Shown here piece after piece: positions 8,918 to 17,104 of a stretch of DNA of 64,000 bases. The translations under genes and the position numbers were made by a program. Numbering within the stretch: the stretch's first letter is position 1; each line of letters opens with the position of its first letter. Source of the stretch: SKW197 sp049970095 (GTDB lineage Archaea; Thermoplasmatota; Thermoplasmata; Lutacidiplasmatales; SKW197); the NCBI GenBank assembly GCA_049970095.1, contig JBMFNP010000002.1, positions 14,196 through 78,195 of the forward strand. The letters are read 5' to 3'. A model generated the notes under the pieces. The model was not told the DNA's origin, made no database searches, and saw only the letters and a program-made list of their open reading frames with translations.

Positions 8918-9585
8918 ACAGACCCCCCTGTAACTGCTCTGAGTTTTCTGATTTTATCCATATCTGGCATTCCATTCACAAAAATTCCATTACCAGAAAC
9001 CAGAAGATTTGCACCATTTTTTACAGTTAGAGTTGCAGTGTCTGCGTTTATTCCGCCATCAACTGCAATATCTATCTGCTTGCCAGAGCGGTCGACCATT
9101 TTCCTGATTTCCAGAATTTTCGGAAGCACACTTTCTATAAATTTCTGTCCTCCAAAGCCAGGGAAAACGCACATCACCACGATTTCATCCACTATTTGAA
9201 GGTAGGGCTCAATTGCATTTGCATCTGTATCTGGATTTAGGGCAATTCCAGACTTTATTCCACTCTCCCTTATGGTTTTTAGCAGGCTGAAAATATTCTC
9301 AGAGCATTCTACATGCACCGAAATCAGATTTGCTCCTGCATCTGCAAATGCTGGAATGAATATTGAGGGATTTGTGAGCATAAGGTGCACATAAAATTCT
9401 TTCTGGGAGTATTTTCTGAGGGCTTTTACAACATGAGGACCGAATGTGAGGTTGGGCACAAAGTGTCCATCCATTATGTCAATGTGGAACAAATCAACAT
9501 CTGTGCATCTGTCCAGTGTAGAAAACACTTCTGCAAGCCGTGATGGATCTGCGGAAAGAATAGATGGTGCAATCTTAACCCTCAT
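8914..9585 (-). CDS. rpe: Ribulose-phosphate 3-epimerase
   Basis: Rpe interconverts ribulose 5-phosphate and xylulose 5-phosphate. The 223 residues give a complete TIM barrel with the family motifs APSILSAD, LFHIDIMDGHFVPNLTFGP (metal and catalytic residues), VHLMLTNP, VMCVFPGFGGQKF and IAVDGGIN. The length and motifs are those of the normal enzyme. It is less common in archaea, where pentoses are often made by the reverse ribulose-monophosphate route, so it may be of bacterial origin or may serve a partial pentose pathway. It is first in a two-gene operon with DNA ligase. Confidence 0.92.
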   Translation of the reverse strand: MRVKIAPSILSADPSRLAEVFSTLDRCTDVDLFHIDIMDGHFVPNLTFGPHVVKALRKYSQKEFYVHLMLTNPSIFIPAFADAGANLISVHVECSENIFSLLKTIRESGIKSGIALNPDTDANAIEPYLQIVDEIVVMCVFPGFGGQKFIESVLPKILEIRKMVDRSGKQIDIAVDGGINADTATLTVKNGANLLVSGNGIFVNGMPDMDKIRKLRAVTGGSV

Positions 9586-9606
9586 TGTTAGGAAATAACA
9601 GGGGAA

Positions 9607-9618
9607 ATATTTAAAAAT
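9607..9618 (-). promoter_or_regulatory. TATA box for rpe-lig
   Basis: Minus-strand ATTTTTAAATAT lies about 25 bases before the rpe ATG at 9585, pointing to a leaderless mRNA. Confidence 0.5.
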
Positions 9619-9625
9619 GAGGTTT

Positions 9626-9703
9626 GGGGTGAGAGATGTAGAAATCTTGGTAGGTACTACCGGAAAATTTTAAGATAACCTATACATTTTTCTACACCCC
9701 TCC
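9626..9703. repeat. Palindromic repeat element, copy A (MITE-like)
   Basis: A 78-base imperfect palindrome. Its left arm, GATGTAGAAATCTTGGTAGGT, matches in reverse complement the right arm ACCTATACATTTTTCTACACC, and both ends are runs of G or C. Most of it is repeated almost exactly at 40485-40567, including 32 identical bases from the CCGG centre to the right arm. It contains no ORF. It lies between the divergent rpe and S6e promoters and ends 10 bases before the S6e TATA box. Confidence 0.7.
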
Positions 9704-9712
9704 AACAAGAAA

Positions 9713-9724
9713 AGTATTAAATAG
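9713..9724 (+). promoter_or_regulatory. TATA box for S6e-aIF2gamma operon
   Basis: AGTATTAAATAG is about 30 bases before the expected transcript start, giving a short leader that carries the GGTTGGTGA ribosome site before the ATG at 9756. Confidence 0.5.
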
Positions 9725-9755
9725 AAATGCGTTTTCAATCTTGGTTGGTGAAAAG

Positions 9756-10184
9756 ATGGCAGAATTCCGAGCAAATGTGTCGGTAGAAGGAAAAACATAT
9801 GCACTCCCAGTATGGGGTAACTATGCCAATTCGCTGATTGGAAAGAAAATCGGGGATGAGGTTGATGGCATATTTGTAGGGCTACCTGGCTATAAATTGC
9901 TGATTACTGGTGGTTCTGATAATGCTGGTTTTCCAATGCGAAAAGATATTCACGGGGCAAAACGCGTAAAAGTGCTGTTGAGCGAAAGTACTGGTTTTCA
10001 TCCTGATAAGAAGGGTTTAAGAAAAAAAGTGTCTGTTAGAGGAAATACAATCTCTCCAGATATTGTACAGATAAATTTCAAGGTAATTGCAAAGGGACCA
10101 CACGCAATTGAAACCCTTGTAGCAGAGGCAAAGAAGAGGTATGAGGGAGAAAGAGACAAAAAAGAAGAAAAACCAAAGAAATGA
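9756..10184 (+). CDS. rps6e: Small-subunit ribosomal protein S6e
   Basis: The 142-residue archaeal form of S6e is identified by its opening MAEFRANVSVEGKTYALPV, the central motif GLPGYKLLITGGSDNAGFPM, and GFHPDKKGLRKKVSVRGNTI. The tail is lysine- and glutamate-rich. The ATG at 9756 follows GGTTGGTGAAAAG; a TTG 15 bases earlier is in frame but unlikely. The gene is followed 11 bases later by aIF2-gamma, a combination common in archaea. Confidence 0.95.
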   Translation: MAEFRANVSVEGKTYALPVWGNYANSLIGKKIGDEVDGIFVGLPGYKLLITGGSDNAGFPMRKDIHGAKRVKVLLSESTGFHPDKKGLRKKVSVRGNTISPDIVQINFKVIAKGPHAIETLVAEAKKRYEGERDKKEEKPKK

Positions 10185-10195
10185 GGTAAAGGAAA

Positions 10196-11428
10196 ATGAA
10201 GGTGCATGTACAGCCAGAATTGAATATTGGAATTGTGGGGCATGTGGACCATGGAAAAACCACCCTCACATATGCGCTAACCAGGGAACGCACAGACAGA
10301 TTGTCAGAGGAACGGAAAAGAGGAATCACTATCCGCCTGGGTTATGCGGATACTGAATTTTATGAATGCCCAAACTGTGAGGGATTAGATAAATACTCAA
10401 ATTCACAGACCTGCCCGAGATGTGGAAGCCAGACAAAATTTTTGAGGGCTGTGTCTTTTGTGGATGCCCCAGGTCATGAAAGCCTGATGGCAACCGTGCT
10501 CTCTGGTGCCGCAATAATGAATGGAGCACTTTTGATTATTTCTGCCGACGAACGCTGTCCTCAGCCGCAGACAAAAGAACATCTTATTGCACTACAGATT
10601 GCAAATGTGAAAAATGTAGTAGTAGTGCAGACCAAGATTGACCTTGTTTCCCCAGAACGTGCAAAAGAAAGTTATATGGAAATTAGAAATTTTCTTAAGG
10701 GTACATTTGCTGAGAATGCACCCGTGATTCCTGTTTCTGCTCACCATGGAATAAATCTGGAAGCCCTTATTTATGCAATCCAGAAGTATATTCCCTCTCC
10801 ATCTTTTGATGCGACCAGAGCACCTAGAATGTATGTTGCCCGTTCGTTTGATGTCAACATGCCCGGAACACCCCCTGAAAAACTGGTAGGTGGTGTGGTG
10901 GGTGGCACAATTATGTGTGGAAAAATTGTAATTGGGGATGAAATTGAAATTGCACCCGGGAATCTAGAGATCGTGGAAAATCAGAAAGTCTACAATAACA
11001 TAGTTTCAAAGGTTTGTTCGCTTTATGCTGGTGATCTGCCACTTACAGAAGCGAGACCAGGGGGACTAATTGCTCTGGGAACTGCGCTTGACCCCTTCCT
11101 CACAAAATCCGATTCGCTTTCAGGTAAGGTGTTGGGAAAACCTGGAACTCTACCAGAAATCAAGCACAAACTTCAGATGGAAGTCCATCTTTTAGAGAGG
11201 GTTGTGGGTACAACCTCGGAACTGAAGGTAGAGCGTCTCAAGAGCTCTGAAAACCTCATGCTCACAATCAATACAGCCAAAACAAGTGCCCTCATTACAA
11301 GCACTCGCGAGAATATTGTTGAGGTGAATCTTAAAGTTCCTGTTGCCTGCGAGGCGGGAGATCGTGTGGCTGTGAGCCGCAAGGTTGGAACAACCTGGCG
11401 CCTTATTGGATACGGTATTGTCAAGTGA
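10196..11428 (+). CDS. eif2g: Translation initiation factor aIF2 subunit gamma
   Basis: The GTPase subunit that carries initiator Met-tRNA to the small ribosomal subunit. The 410 residues include the G1 loop GHVDHGKTT (15-23), switch region GITIRLGYAD, a zinc knuckle with two Cys-X2-Cys pairs (CPNC and CPRC, about residues 58-77) that distinguishes it from other translational GTPases, G3 DAPGHE and G4 TKID, then two beta-barrel domains. Its stop codon overlaps the start of the next gene. Confidence 0.96.
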   Translation: MKVHVQPELNIGIVGHVDHGKTTLTYALTRERTDRLSEERKRGITIRLGYADTEFYECPNCEGLDKYSNSQTCPRCGSQTKFLRAVSFVDAPGHESLMATVLSGAAIMNGALLIISADERCPQPQTKEHLIALQIANVKNVVVVQTKIDLVSPERAKESYMEIRNFLKGTFAENAPVIPVSAHHGINLEALIYAIQKYIPSPSFDATRAPRMYVARSFDVNMPGTPPEKLVGGVVGGTIMCGKIVIGDEIEIAPGNLEIVENQKVYNNIVSKVCSLYAGDLPLTEARPGGLIALGTALDPFLTKSDSLSGKVLGKPGTLPEIKHKLQMEVHLLERVVGTTSELKVERLKSSENLMLTINTAKTSALITSTRENIVEVNLKVPVACEAGDRVAVSRKVGTTWRLIGYGIVK

Positions 11429-12819
11429 GATACATGAAGTATGATGCAATTGTGGTGGGTGCGGGACCCGCAGGAATATTTGCAGCAGAGGAAATTCTGA
11501 AAGCCGGAAAAAATGTTGTCATCGTGGAAGCGGGTGCAGATGTGAGCAAAAGAGTGTGCCCGATGGAAACTGGCTCTGAGTGTCTTCAATGTGAGCCCTG
11601 TCATATAATGGCTGGGGTTGGTGGTGCTGGCACATTTTCTGATGGGATTCTCAATCTAAGACCAGATATTGGTGGAGATATTGCGCATCTATGCGGGAGT
11701 GATGCGGAGGCACATGCACTCGTGAAAGATGTTGACGAATTTTTTGCAAAACATGCTCCCAATTCAACCCTATACCAACCTGACGAGGAAAGCGCAAACT
11801 CCCTCGCACGGAGAGCAGCAGCTGTAGGTGCCAGATTCATTCCGATACCACAGAGACACATCGGCAGTGACCACGCTCCACAGGTGATTGAAGGAATATG
11901 CAATGAGTTGAAAAAGAACGGATTGCAAATTCTTACAGAAACCCGTGTAAAGGATATTCTCGTGAGAAATGGTGGATGTGAGGGTGTGGTTCTTGAAAAC
12001 AATGAAATTCTAAAAGGAAAGGCAGTGGTAATTGCCCCTGGCAGAGTTGGAATGAACTGGATGCAAGAGATAATTGAAAGGCACAGTATAAAGGCAAGAC
12101 ATGGACCAATTGACATTGGTGTGCGGGTTGAAGTTCCCTCAATTGTGATGGAACCAGTCATAAAAATAAATCGCGATCCTAAATTTCATATTTTCACAAA
12201 CAGATATGATGATTTTGTTAGAACATTCTGCACAAACTATAATGGTTTTGTGGTAAAGGAGAATTATGGGGAATTCATAGGTGTGAATGGACATTCAATG
12301 AAGACTAGGTCTTCACAAAATACAAATTTTGCATTTCTCGTGCGGATTGAACTTACGGAACCAGTTGAAAACACGACTGCGTACGGGCGCTCTATTGCAG
12401 AGCTTGCAACCACAATCGGTGGTGGAAAGCCAATTGTGCAGAGGCTCGGAGATCTAATGGCGGGGCGGCGTTCCACATTTGCACGACTGGCAAAGAACCC
12501 ACTTAAGGGCACTCTCACAGATGTTACTCCTGGTGATATTTCTATGGCACTTCCGTCCAGAATTGTACAGAATATCCTTGAAGGGCTTGAAAAACTCAAC
12601 CAGATAGTTCCTGGTGTTGCCACCGAGTCCACGCTTCTCTATGCACCAGAGATAAAATTTTATGCAATGATAGTTGAGGTGAACCGTGATATGGAGACAT
12701 CAATTCCAAATCTGTTTGCGGCTGGTGATGGTGTAGGACTTTCAAGAGGAATTGTAGGTGCAGCAGCAACTGGAATACTGGCAGGCAGAGGTGTGGTAAG
12801 GAGGCTCACGAATGCTTAA
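11425..12819 (+). CDS. FAD-dependent dehydrogenase, COG2509-like
   Basis: This 464-residue flavoprotein starts with a dinucleotide-binding motif (IVVGAGPAGIFAAEEI) and ends with the FAD-site segment NLFAAGDGVGLSRGIVGAAATG. Four cysteines in CPMETGSECLQCEPC just after the first Rossmann motif, followed by GVGGAGTFSDGILNL, are characteristic of a family of uncharacterised FAD dehydrogenases. The substrate is unknown. The GTG at 11425 overlaps the aIF2-gamma stop; an in-frame ATG at 11434 is an alternative start. It shares an operon with translation and rRNA-modification genes, which may be only coincidental packing. Confidence 0.85.
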   Translation: MRYMKYDAIVVGAGPAGIFAAEEILKAGKNVVIVEAGADVSKRVCPMETGSECLQCEPCHIMAGVGGAGTFSDGILNLRPDIGGDIAHLCGSDAEAHALVKDVDEFFAKHAPNSTLYQPDEESANSLARRAAAVGARFIPIPQRHIGSDHAPQVIEGICNELKKNGLQILTETRVKDILVRNGGCEGVVLENNEILKGKAVVIAPGRVGMNWMQEIIERHSIKARHGPIDIGVRVEVPSIVMEPVIKINRDPKFHIFTNRYDDFVRTFCTNYNGFVVKENYGEFIGVNGHSMKTRSSQNTNFAFLVRIELTEPVENTTAYGRSIAELATTIGGGKPIVQRLGDLMAGRRSTFARLAKNPLKGTLTDVTPGDISMALPSRIVQNILEGLEKLNQIVPGVATESTLLYAPEIKFYAMIVEVNRDMETSIPNLFAAGDGVGLSRGIVGAAATGILAGRGVVRRLTNA

Positions 12820-13492
12820 CATTCTTCTTGCAGATGCTGAACTGGAGATGGTGCCTGAGAGCATTGCCTCGCATCCCTCAGTGGTTGTAAATGCTAGAAA
12901 GCGGGGAAAGAAGACGGTGAATATTCTTCTTGATGCCAGTTTGCACCATGCAGCAATGCGCAACCTGGAGATGGGAGAAAGGAGGGGGAGACCCGACATT
13001 GTACACTTTTCTCTCCTTCTTGCCTTGGACTCTATTCTAAACCAGATTGGTAAACTCAGAATATATGTGCATACCAGAAACAACGAATTGATTGTGGTTG
13101 ACCCGCAGACCCGCCTGCCTAGAAATTATCCAAGGTTTGTGGGGCTTATTGAGTCATTGTTTAACAACAAGGTGGTGCCCAGCAGGGAGATGCCACTCCT
13201 TACATTAATTGAAGGATACGACTTTGGGAAGTGCCTGGATAATATTCCACATTCAAAGGTGATTGTGTTTTCACAAACAGGCAGGAATGTAATACTAAGC
13301 GCATACCTTGAAAAAATGCAAGATGAAAATCTCCTGTGTGTAATCGGGGGTTTTCCAGAAGGAGACTTTCTCAGCAATGTGTATGAACTTGCAGATGATG
13401 TAATTTCTATTGCTCCCCAGACACTCTCGGTTTGGACAGTTATATCAGAATTGATAGTCAACTATGAGAATGTGCACTTGCCCAGCAGGTAG
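12812..13492 (+). CDS. nep1: rRNA pseudouridine N1-methyltransferase Nep1 (Emg1)
   Basis: Nep1 is a SPOUT methyltransferase that methylates a pseudouridine in helix 35 of 16S rRNA during small-subunit assembly. The 226 residues carry the family motifs HPSVVVNARKRGKKTVNILLDASLH in pieces, RRGRPDIVHFSLLLALDS, IYVHTRNNELI and the SAM-knot region IGGFPEGDFLS. The start overlaps the preceding FAD dehydrogenase by 8 bases. Confidence 0.92.
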   Translation: MLNILLADAELEMVPESIASHPSVVVNARKRGKKTVNILLDASLHHAAMRNLEMGERRGRPDIVHFSLLLALDSILNQIGKLRIYVHTRNNELIVVDPQTRLPRNYPRFVGLIESLFNNKVVPSREMPLLTLIEGYDFGKCLDNIPHSKVIVFSQTGRNVILSAYLEKMQDENLLCVIGGFPEGDFLSNVYELADDVISIAPQTLSVWTVISELIVNYENVHLPSR

Positions 13493-13590
13493 GTGTCCCC
13501 ACACCTGAGATCTCTAACCTGCAAGCGATTGCAATGTTCTGCATTGGTATTCTTCTGATTGTGCTGGCAAGAAAACGGAAAGAGAGGTAA
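13489..13590 (+). pseudogene. Orphan C-terminal membrane/sorting tail fragment
   Basis: Directly after the Nep1 stop, a different frame is open and reads VGVPTPEISNLQ followed by a hydrophobic stretch (IAMFCIGILLIVLA) and a basic end, RKRKER, then a stop. Short linker, PTPE motif, helix and basic cluster are the layout of archaeal surface-protein C-terminal sorting or anchor tails. No start codon with a ribosome site precedes it and a stop lies in frame 24 bases before, so I read it as a remnant of a deleted surface-protein gene. It could also be a chance ORF. Confidence 0.3.
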
Positions 13591-13651
13591 AAACGGATAA
13601 TATTGTGCAACAAAACAACAGGGGACGGTACACTTCAAATTCAATTGAAGA

Positions 13652-14625
13652 TTACTTGGCAATCTTTCTGTATCTTTCAAGGTCAGCCTCAACCATTATT
13701 CGCACAAGATCCTTGAAAGACACCTTTGGCTGCCAGCCGAGAACCCGTTTTGCCTTAGATGCATCACCACAGAGCACATGCACCTCTGCAGGTCTGTAAA
13801 ACTTCTGGTCAGTTTTCACATATTTCTCCCAGTTTTCTATTCCCGCATATTCAAATGCAAGTTCCACAAATTCCCTTATTGTGTGTGCTTCTCCAGTAGC
13901 AATTACATAATCATCTGGTTTTTCCTGCTGCAACATCAGCCACATCGCTTCCACATATTCAGGTGCATATCCCCAGTCCCTTTTTGCATCTAGATTTCCG
14001 AGAACAATTTCATTAGCCAGACCATACTTTATTCTTGCAACTCCATCTGTAATTTTTCTTGTCACAAATTCTATACCCCTCCTTGGAGATTCATGATTGA
14101 AGAGAATACCATTGGAAGCATGAAAACCATAACTTTCTCGATAATTAACAGTAGCCCAGTATCCCATTAGCTTTGCAAACCCATATGGACTTCTTGGATG
14201 GAAAGGCGTATTCTCGTTCTGCGGCACTTCCTTTGCCAGCCCGAAAAGTTCGCTTGTGGAAGCCTGATAGAACTTTGCTTCTGGGCACACAACCCGCATT
14301 GCCTCAAGCAGGCGTACAACTCCCACACCAGTAACTTCGGCAGTCAATACTGGCTGTTTAAATGAAGTCTGCACAAACGACTGGGCAGCAAGATTGTAGA
14401 TTTCATCTGGCTGGGCAACTGTTAATGCAGAAATCAAAGAACCCTGGTCCGTCATATCCCCATCCAGCAATGTAATCTTGTCAATGATATGGTCAATGTT
14501 CTTTGTGTTGGGAATTGAGAGTCTGCGCACGAGCCCGTACACCTCATATCCCTTTGCCGCAAAAACTCTGCAAAATAAGAACCATCCTGCCCTGTAATCC
14601 CAGTGATGAATGCAATTTTACTCAT
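13652..14625 (-). CDS. gmd: GDP-mannose 4,6-dehydratase, interrupted by an apparent frameshift
   Basis: The enzyme converts GDP-mannose to GDP-4-keto-6-deoxymannose, a precursor of fucose or rhamnose sugars for surface glycans. The N-terminus MSKIAFITGITGQDGSYFAEF is in one frame; from AAKGYEVYGLVRRLS onwards the rest is in another. The switch falls in a run of five A on the plus strand at 14561-14565, as if one base were missing. If restored, the protein has 324 residues with the catalytic STSELFG and SPYGFAK motifs. It could be a sequencing slip in a homopolymer or a real inactivating mutation. A glycosyltransferase lies just upstream on the same strand. Confidence 0.85.
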
Positions 14626-14654
14626 AGATTTACATAGGGGTACGGTATTTAAAA

Positions 14655-15701
14655 CTATCTGTCCAACAATTCCTGGTATACTTTTATATGATGTTGGGCA
14701 CATCTCTCCCATGTGTAATTTTTCGCTAACTTTATTCCCCTCTCTTCAATTTTTGTTTTCAGTGCCTCAAGAATTCCTTCTGCAATCTCTCTTGGCTCAT
14801 TTTTAACATAAACTGGCACATCTTTCATAAATTCACGGTTAAATGGAAGATCCAGTGCAACAACCCTGTTTCCACATGCAAGTGCCTCAAGGGGAGGTAA
14901 TCCCATCCCTTCATAAATAGTTGGCCAAACAAAAACATCAAATGAAGAATATGCCGCTCTAAGCTCTTCTATACTCACAACACCGGGTTCAACAATTTCT
15001 AACCCATACTCATTTGCAACAGCCTCAATTTTTTTCGTTTCTTCAGCCCAGGTAGAAGGTCCGAAGCGCACGAAATTCACATCGTATCCTTTCTCCTTTA
15101 AAATGCCCACAGCTCTAACCAGTGTTGGAAGATTTTTTCTGGGATCGGTTTGACATGCAGTCATAATATTTATTTTTCCCTCACGGTAAAATCTGGATCT
15201 CATGGACACAGGATAAAAATCATCCGTAATTGCATGAGGACATACTTCTATTTTATCTGGATTTACTCCGATGTATTTGATACATTCTTGCTTTGAAAAT
15301 TCACTATTGCTCAATATTTTTTTTGCTTTTAAAAACATGTGTTTTCTGTATTTCCATTCCAATTTAGCACTGAGACTCTTAAGATAATCCATAGGAAAGG
15401 CAAGAGGTGCAACATCATGTAGGGTTAGAATAGATGTGTTCTGCGTTGCAACGCCCGCATCAAGTGCATGCACAATTTTAGCTCTTGGATGTTTCAGAAA
15501 TCGCACAGGCCAGATGGTGATATAACCCCCAACCATTCCCTTGCCTGTTCTTATCTCAAAGAGGGGCTTCACTTCCTCTATTTTTACCTTCAATCCCTTT
15601 TCACTTCCAAGTTTCAACACCCTTGGTATGAGATTTCCTGCGAATGAGCCATGCCCTACACCAGCATACCAGTTGCTAGTAATGATTGCAATATCCTCCA
15701 T
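14655..15701 (-). CDS. Glycosyltransferase family 4 (GT-B fold)
   Basis: The 348-residue protein has the two-domain GT-B layout. The C-terminal nucleotide-sugar site has the usual glutamates in YEGMGLPPLEALACGNRVVA, and FWPTIYEG and TACQTDPRKNLPTLV are typical of the GT4 group. The N-terminus contains GVGHGSFAGNL, a glycine-rich loop. It probably transfers a hexose or deoxyhexose to a lipid-linked or protein-linked glycan in the cytoplasm; acceptor and sugar cannot be told. The adjacent gmd gene, 29 bases downstream, suggests a deoxymannose-derived donor. Confidence 0.88.
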   Translation of the reverse strand: MEDIAIITSNWYAGVGHGSFAGNLIPRVLKLGSEKGLKVKIEEVKPLFEIRTGKGMVGGYITIWPVRFLKHPRAKIVHALDAGVATQNTSILTLHDVAPLAFPMDYLKSLSAKLEWKYRKHMFLKAKKILSNSEFSKQECIKYIGVNPDKIEVCPHAITDDFYPVSMRSRFYREGKINIMTACQTDPRKNLPTLVRAVGILKEKGYDVNFVRFGPSTWAEETKKIEAVANEYGLEIVEPGVVSIEELRAAYSSFDVFVWPTIYEGMGLPPLEALACGNRVVALDLPFNREFMKDVPVYVKNEPREIAEGILEALKTKIEERGIKLAKNYTWERCAQHHIKVYQELLDR

Positions 15702-15710
15702 TTTATTCGC

Positions 15711-15733
15711 CTATATAATGCCTTTATTTAATC
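15711..15733 (-). promoter_or_regulatory. Candidate TATA boxes for the glycosyltransferase-gmd operon
   Basis: Two A/T boxes read towards the ATG at 15701: CATTATATAG (15711-15720) and GGATTAAATAAAGG (15720-15733). The second is at the right distance for a leaderless start. Confidence 0.4.
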
Positions 15734-15784
15734 CCTTCTCAAAGAGATCTGGTTTATAAAAAAAAAGAAGGCAGGGAAAGATGT

Positions 15785-17002
15785 TCATTGGGATTTTGCT
15801 TTTCTGCTCCGAAATACAAGGTATGCGAGTACAATTCCAACTACAAACCCGCCGCCAAATGCAAGTGCCATGTAGAGGATATTTATTTCCCCACTGGTTG
15901 CAAAAATTTCAAATTCATGTTCTGAGAAGTGTGGCACGTACAGAAAGATAACATAGTTGCCAGCGTCATCAGTAGTAACCGCATACTTTGCCTCCCCATT
16001 GCCTGTACCAAACATCTCCTCCACGCTGCCTCTCTTTATTTCCTTCCCATCCATTTTCACTTGTATTCTTTCCATTTTCATTTCCATATTTTCTTTCTCA
16101 ACCATCAGTGCAATCACTGTTCCACTGCCTTCCCCAGAAACCCTGAGGTGTATTCTGTTCTGTGTCATTTCTCTAACCTCTGCGAGCACATCTGCACGAT
16201 ATGCCACCCCATCATCCATCACCAGCCCGTTTGTGTAAGCGAGAGCAAGTTCCGCCCCTACTTTTATCATATTTTCATCAGCAATAGGGACGCCATATCT
16301 GTGCCATGCGTGCATCCTGAATGTGCTAGTTTCTCCATTCACAAGGGTTGTTGAAAGTGTCTGATTGGTTATTTTGATCTGATTACCTGCAACAATTGTT
16401 CCGCTGATGTTTCCGCTTGCAGAGAAAATCCAGGCAATGTTGGCGTATGTGTGGTTTTTGTATGTATTCATAGCATAGAAATTCTGGTTAAGTGTATAGG
16501 TAACGGAGAGGGTGGTGTTGAAGGCAATGTGGTGAATTACTCCAGAGGGGTTGTCATGCACAATTATCATTGCATTTTCGCCCCTGAGCATCACAATGTT
16601 TCCCATTACTCTGAGTCCCACCCTGGAAAAATTGCTCATACTGATTGCATCAAAAACTCCAAGAGTTTCCATAGAACCATCTTTCGGAATCTTCAGTTTA
16701 TAGTTTGTAATCTTACCAGTGTGCTCATCCAGATAGAAGTCAACAAATCTTCCTGTAAAATGCCCATCTGTGTAATTCATGCAACCCATGTACCTTGTTT
16801 TCATAAAATACTCCCGCCAGGTGTTTTCTGTCTCTGGCTTTGACCAGTTAAAGCCATTTTTGCAGTTCTCTGAATGCCCTGGCATCCCTTCCATTGGACA
16901 CTCTCCAAATTGCGCTGCTGCAGATATGGGCACCACAGTAAGGATTGCAATTCCGAGCACGAGGGCAAAAGCCCACATTCCTTTTTCCTTTTTTGTCTTC
17001 AT
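15785..17002 (-). CDS. Secreted membrane-anchored surface protein, function unknown
   Basis: The 405-residue product starts at an ATG preceded by GGTGATAGAA. It has a cleavable-looking signal peptide (about 5-28, ending ISAAAQ), a short cysteine-containing segment, a large beta-rich outer domain with many N-glycosylation sequons, and one C-terminal transmembrane helix (about 372-394) followed by a short basic tail. The body contains methionine-rich runs (ENMEMKMERIQVKM). I do not recognise the family. Its promoter carries two 12-base direct repeats, so it is likely under specific control. Confidence 0.75.
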   Translation of the reverse strand: MKTKKEKGMWAFALVLGIAILTVVPISAAAQFGECPMEGMPGHSENCKNGFNWSKPETENTWREYFMKTRYMGCMNYTDGHFTGRFVDFYLDEHTGKITNYKLKIPKDGSMETLGVFDAISMSNFSRVGLRVMGNIVMLRGENAMIIVHDNPSGVIHHIAFNTTLSVTYTLNQNFYAMNTYKNHTYANIAWIFSASGNISGTIVAGNQIKITNQTLSTTLVNGETSTFRMHAWHRYGVPIADENMIKVGAELALAYTNGLVMDDGVAYRADVLAEVREMTQNRIHLRVSGEGSGTVIALMVEKENMEMKMERIQVKMDGKEIKRGSVEEMFGTGNGEAKYAVTTDDAGNYVIFLYVPHFSEHEFEIFATSGEINILYMALAFGGGFVVGIVLAYLVFRSRKAKSQ

Positions 17003-17030
17003 TTCTATCACCGTATGTTGATTGAAATGA

Positions 17031-17040
17031 GTATTTAAAG
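17031..17040 (-). promoter_or_regulatory. TATA box for the 15785-17002 surface protein gene
   Basis: Minus-strand CTTTAAATAC lies 29-38 bases before the ATG at 17002, giving a leader just long enough for the GGTGATAG ribosome site. Confidence 0.5.
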
Positions 17041-17042
17041 AA

Positions 17043-17079
17043 TTTTTGGTACAAAACCAAAAATGAATGGTACAAAACC
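17043..17079. promoter_or_regulatory. Operator-like pair of 12-bp direct repeats
   Basis: TGGTACAAAACC occurs at 17047-17058 and again at 17068-17079, a 21-base period equal to two helical turns. The first copy sits inside a perfect inverted repeat, TTTTTGGT and ACCAAAAA with a 5-base spacer (17043-17063). The pair begins a few bases upstream of the TATA box of the surface protein gene, where archaeal activators and BRE-adjacent factors bind. Confidence 0.5.
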
Positions 17080-17104
17080 CGAACAAGAGAAAAAACAGGA
17101 GAGT

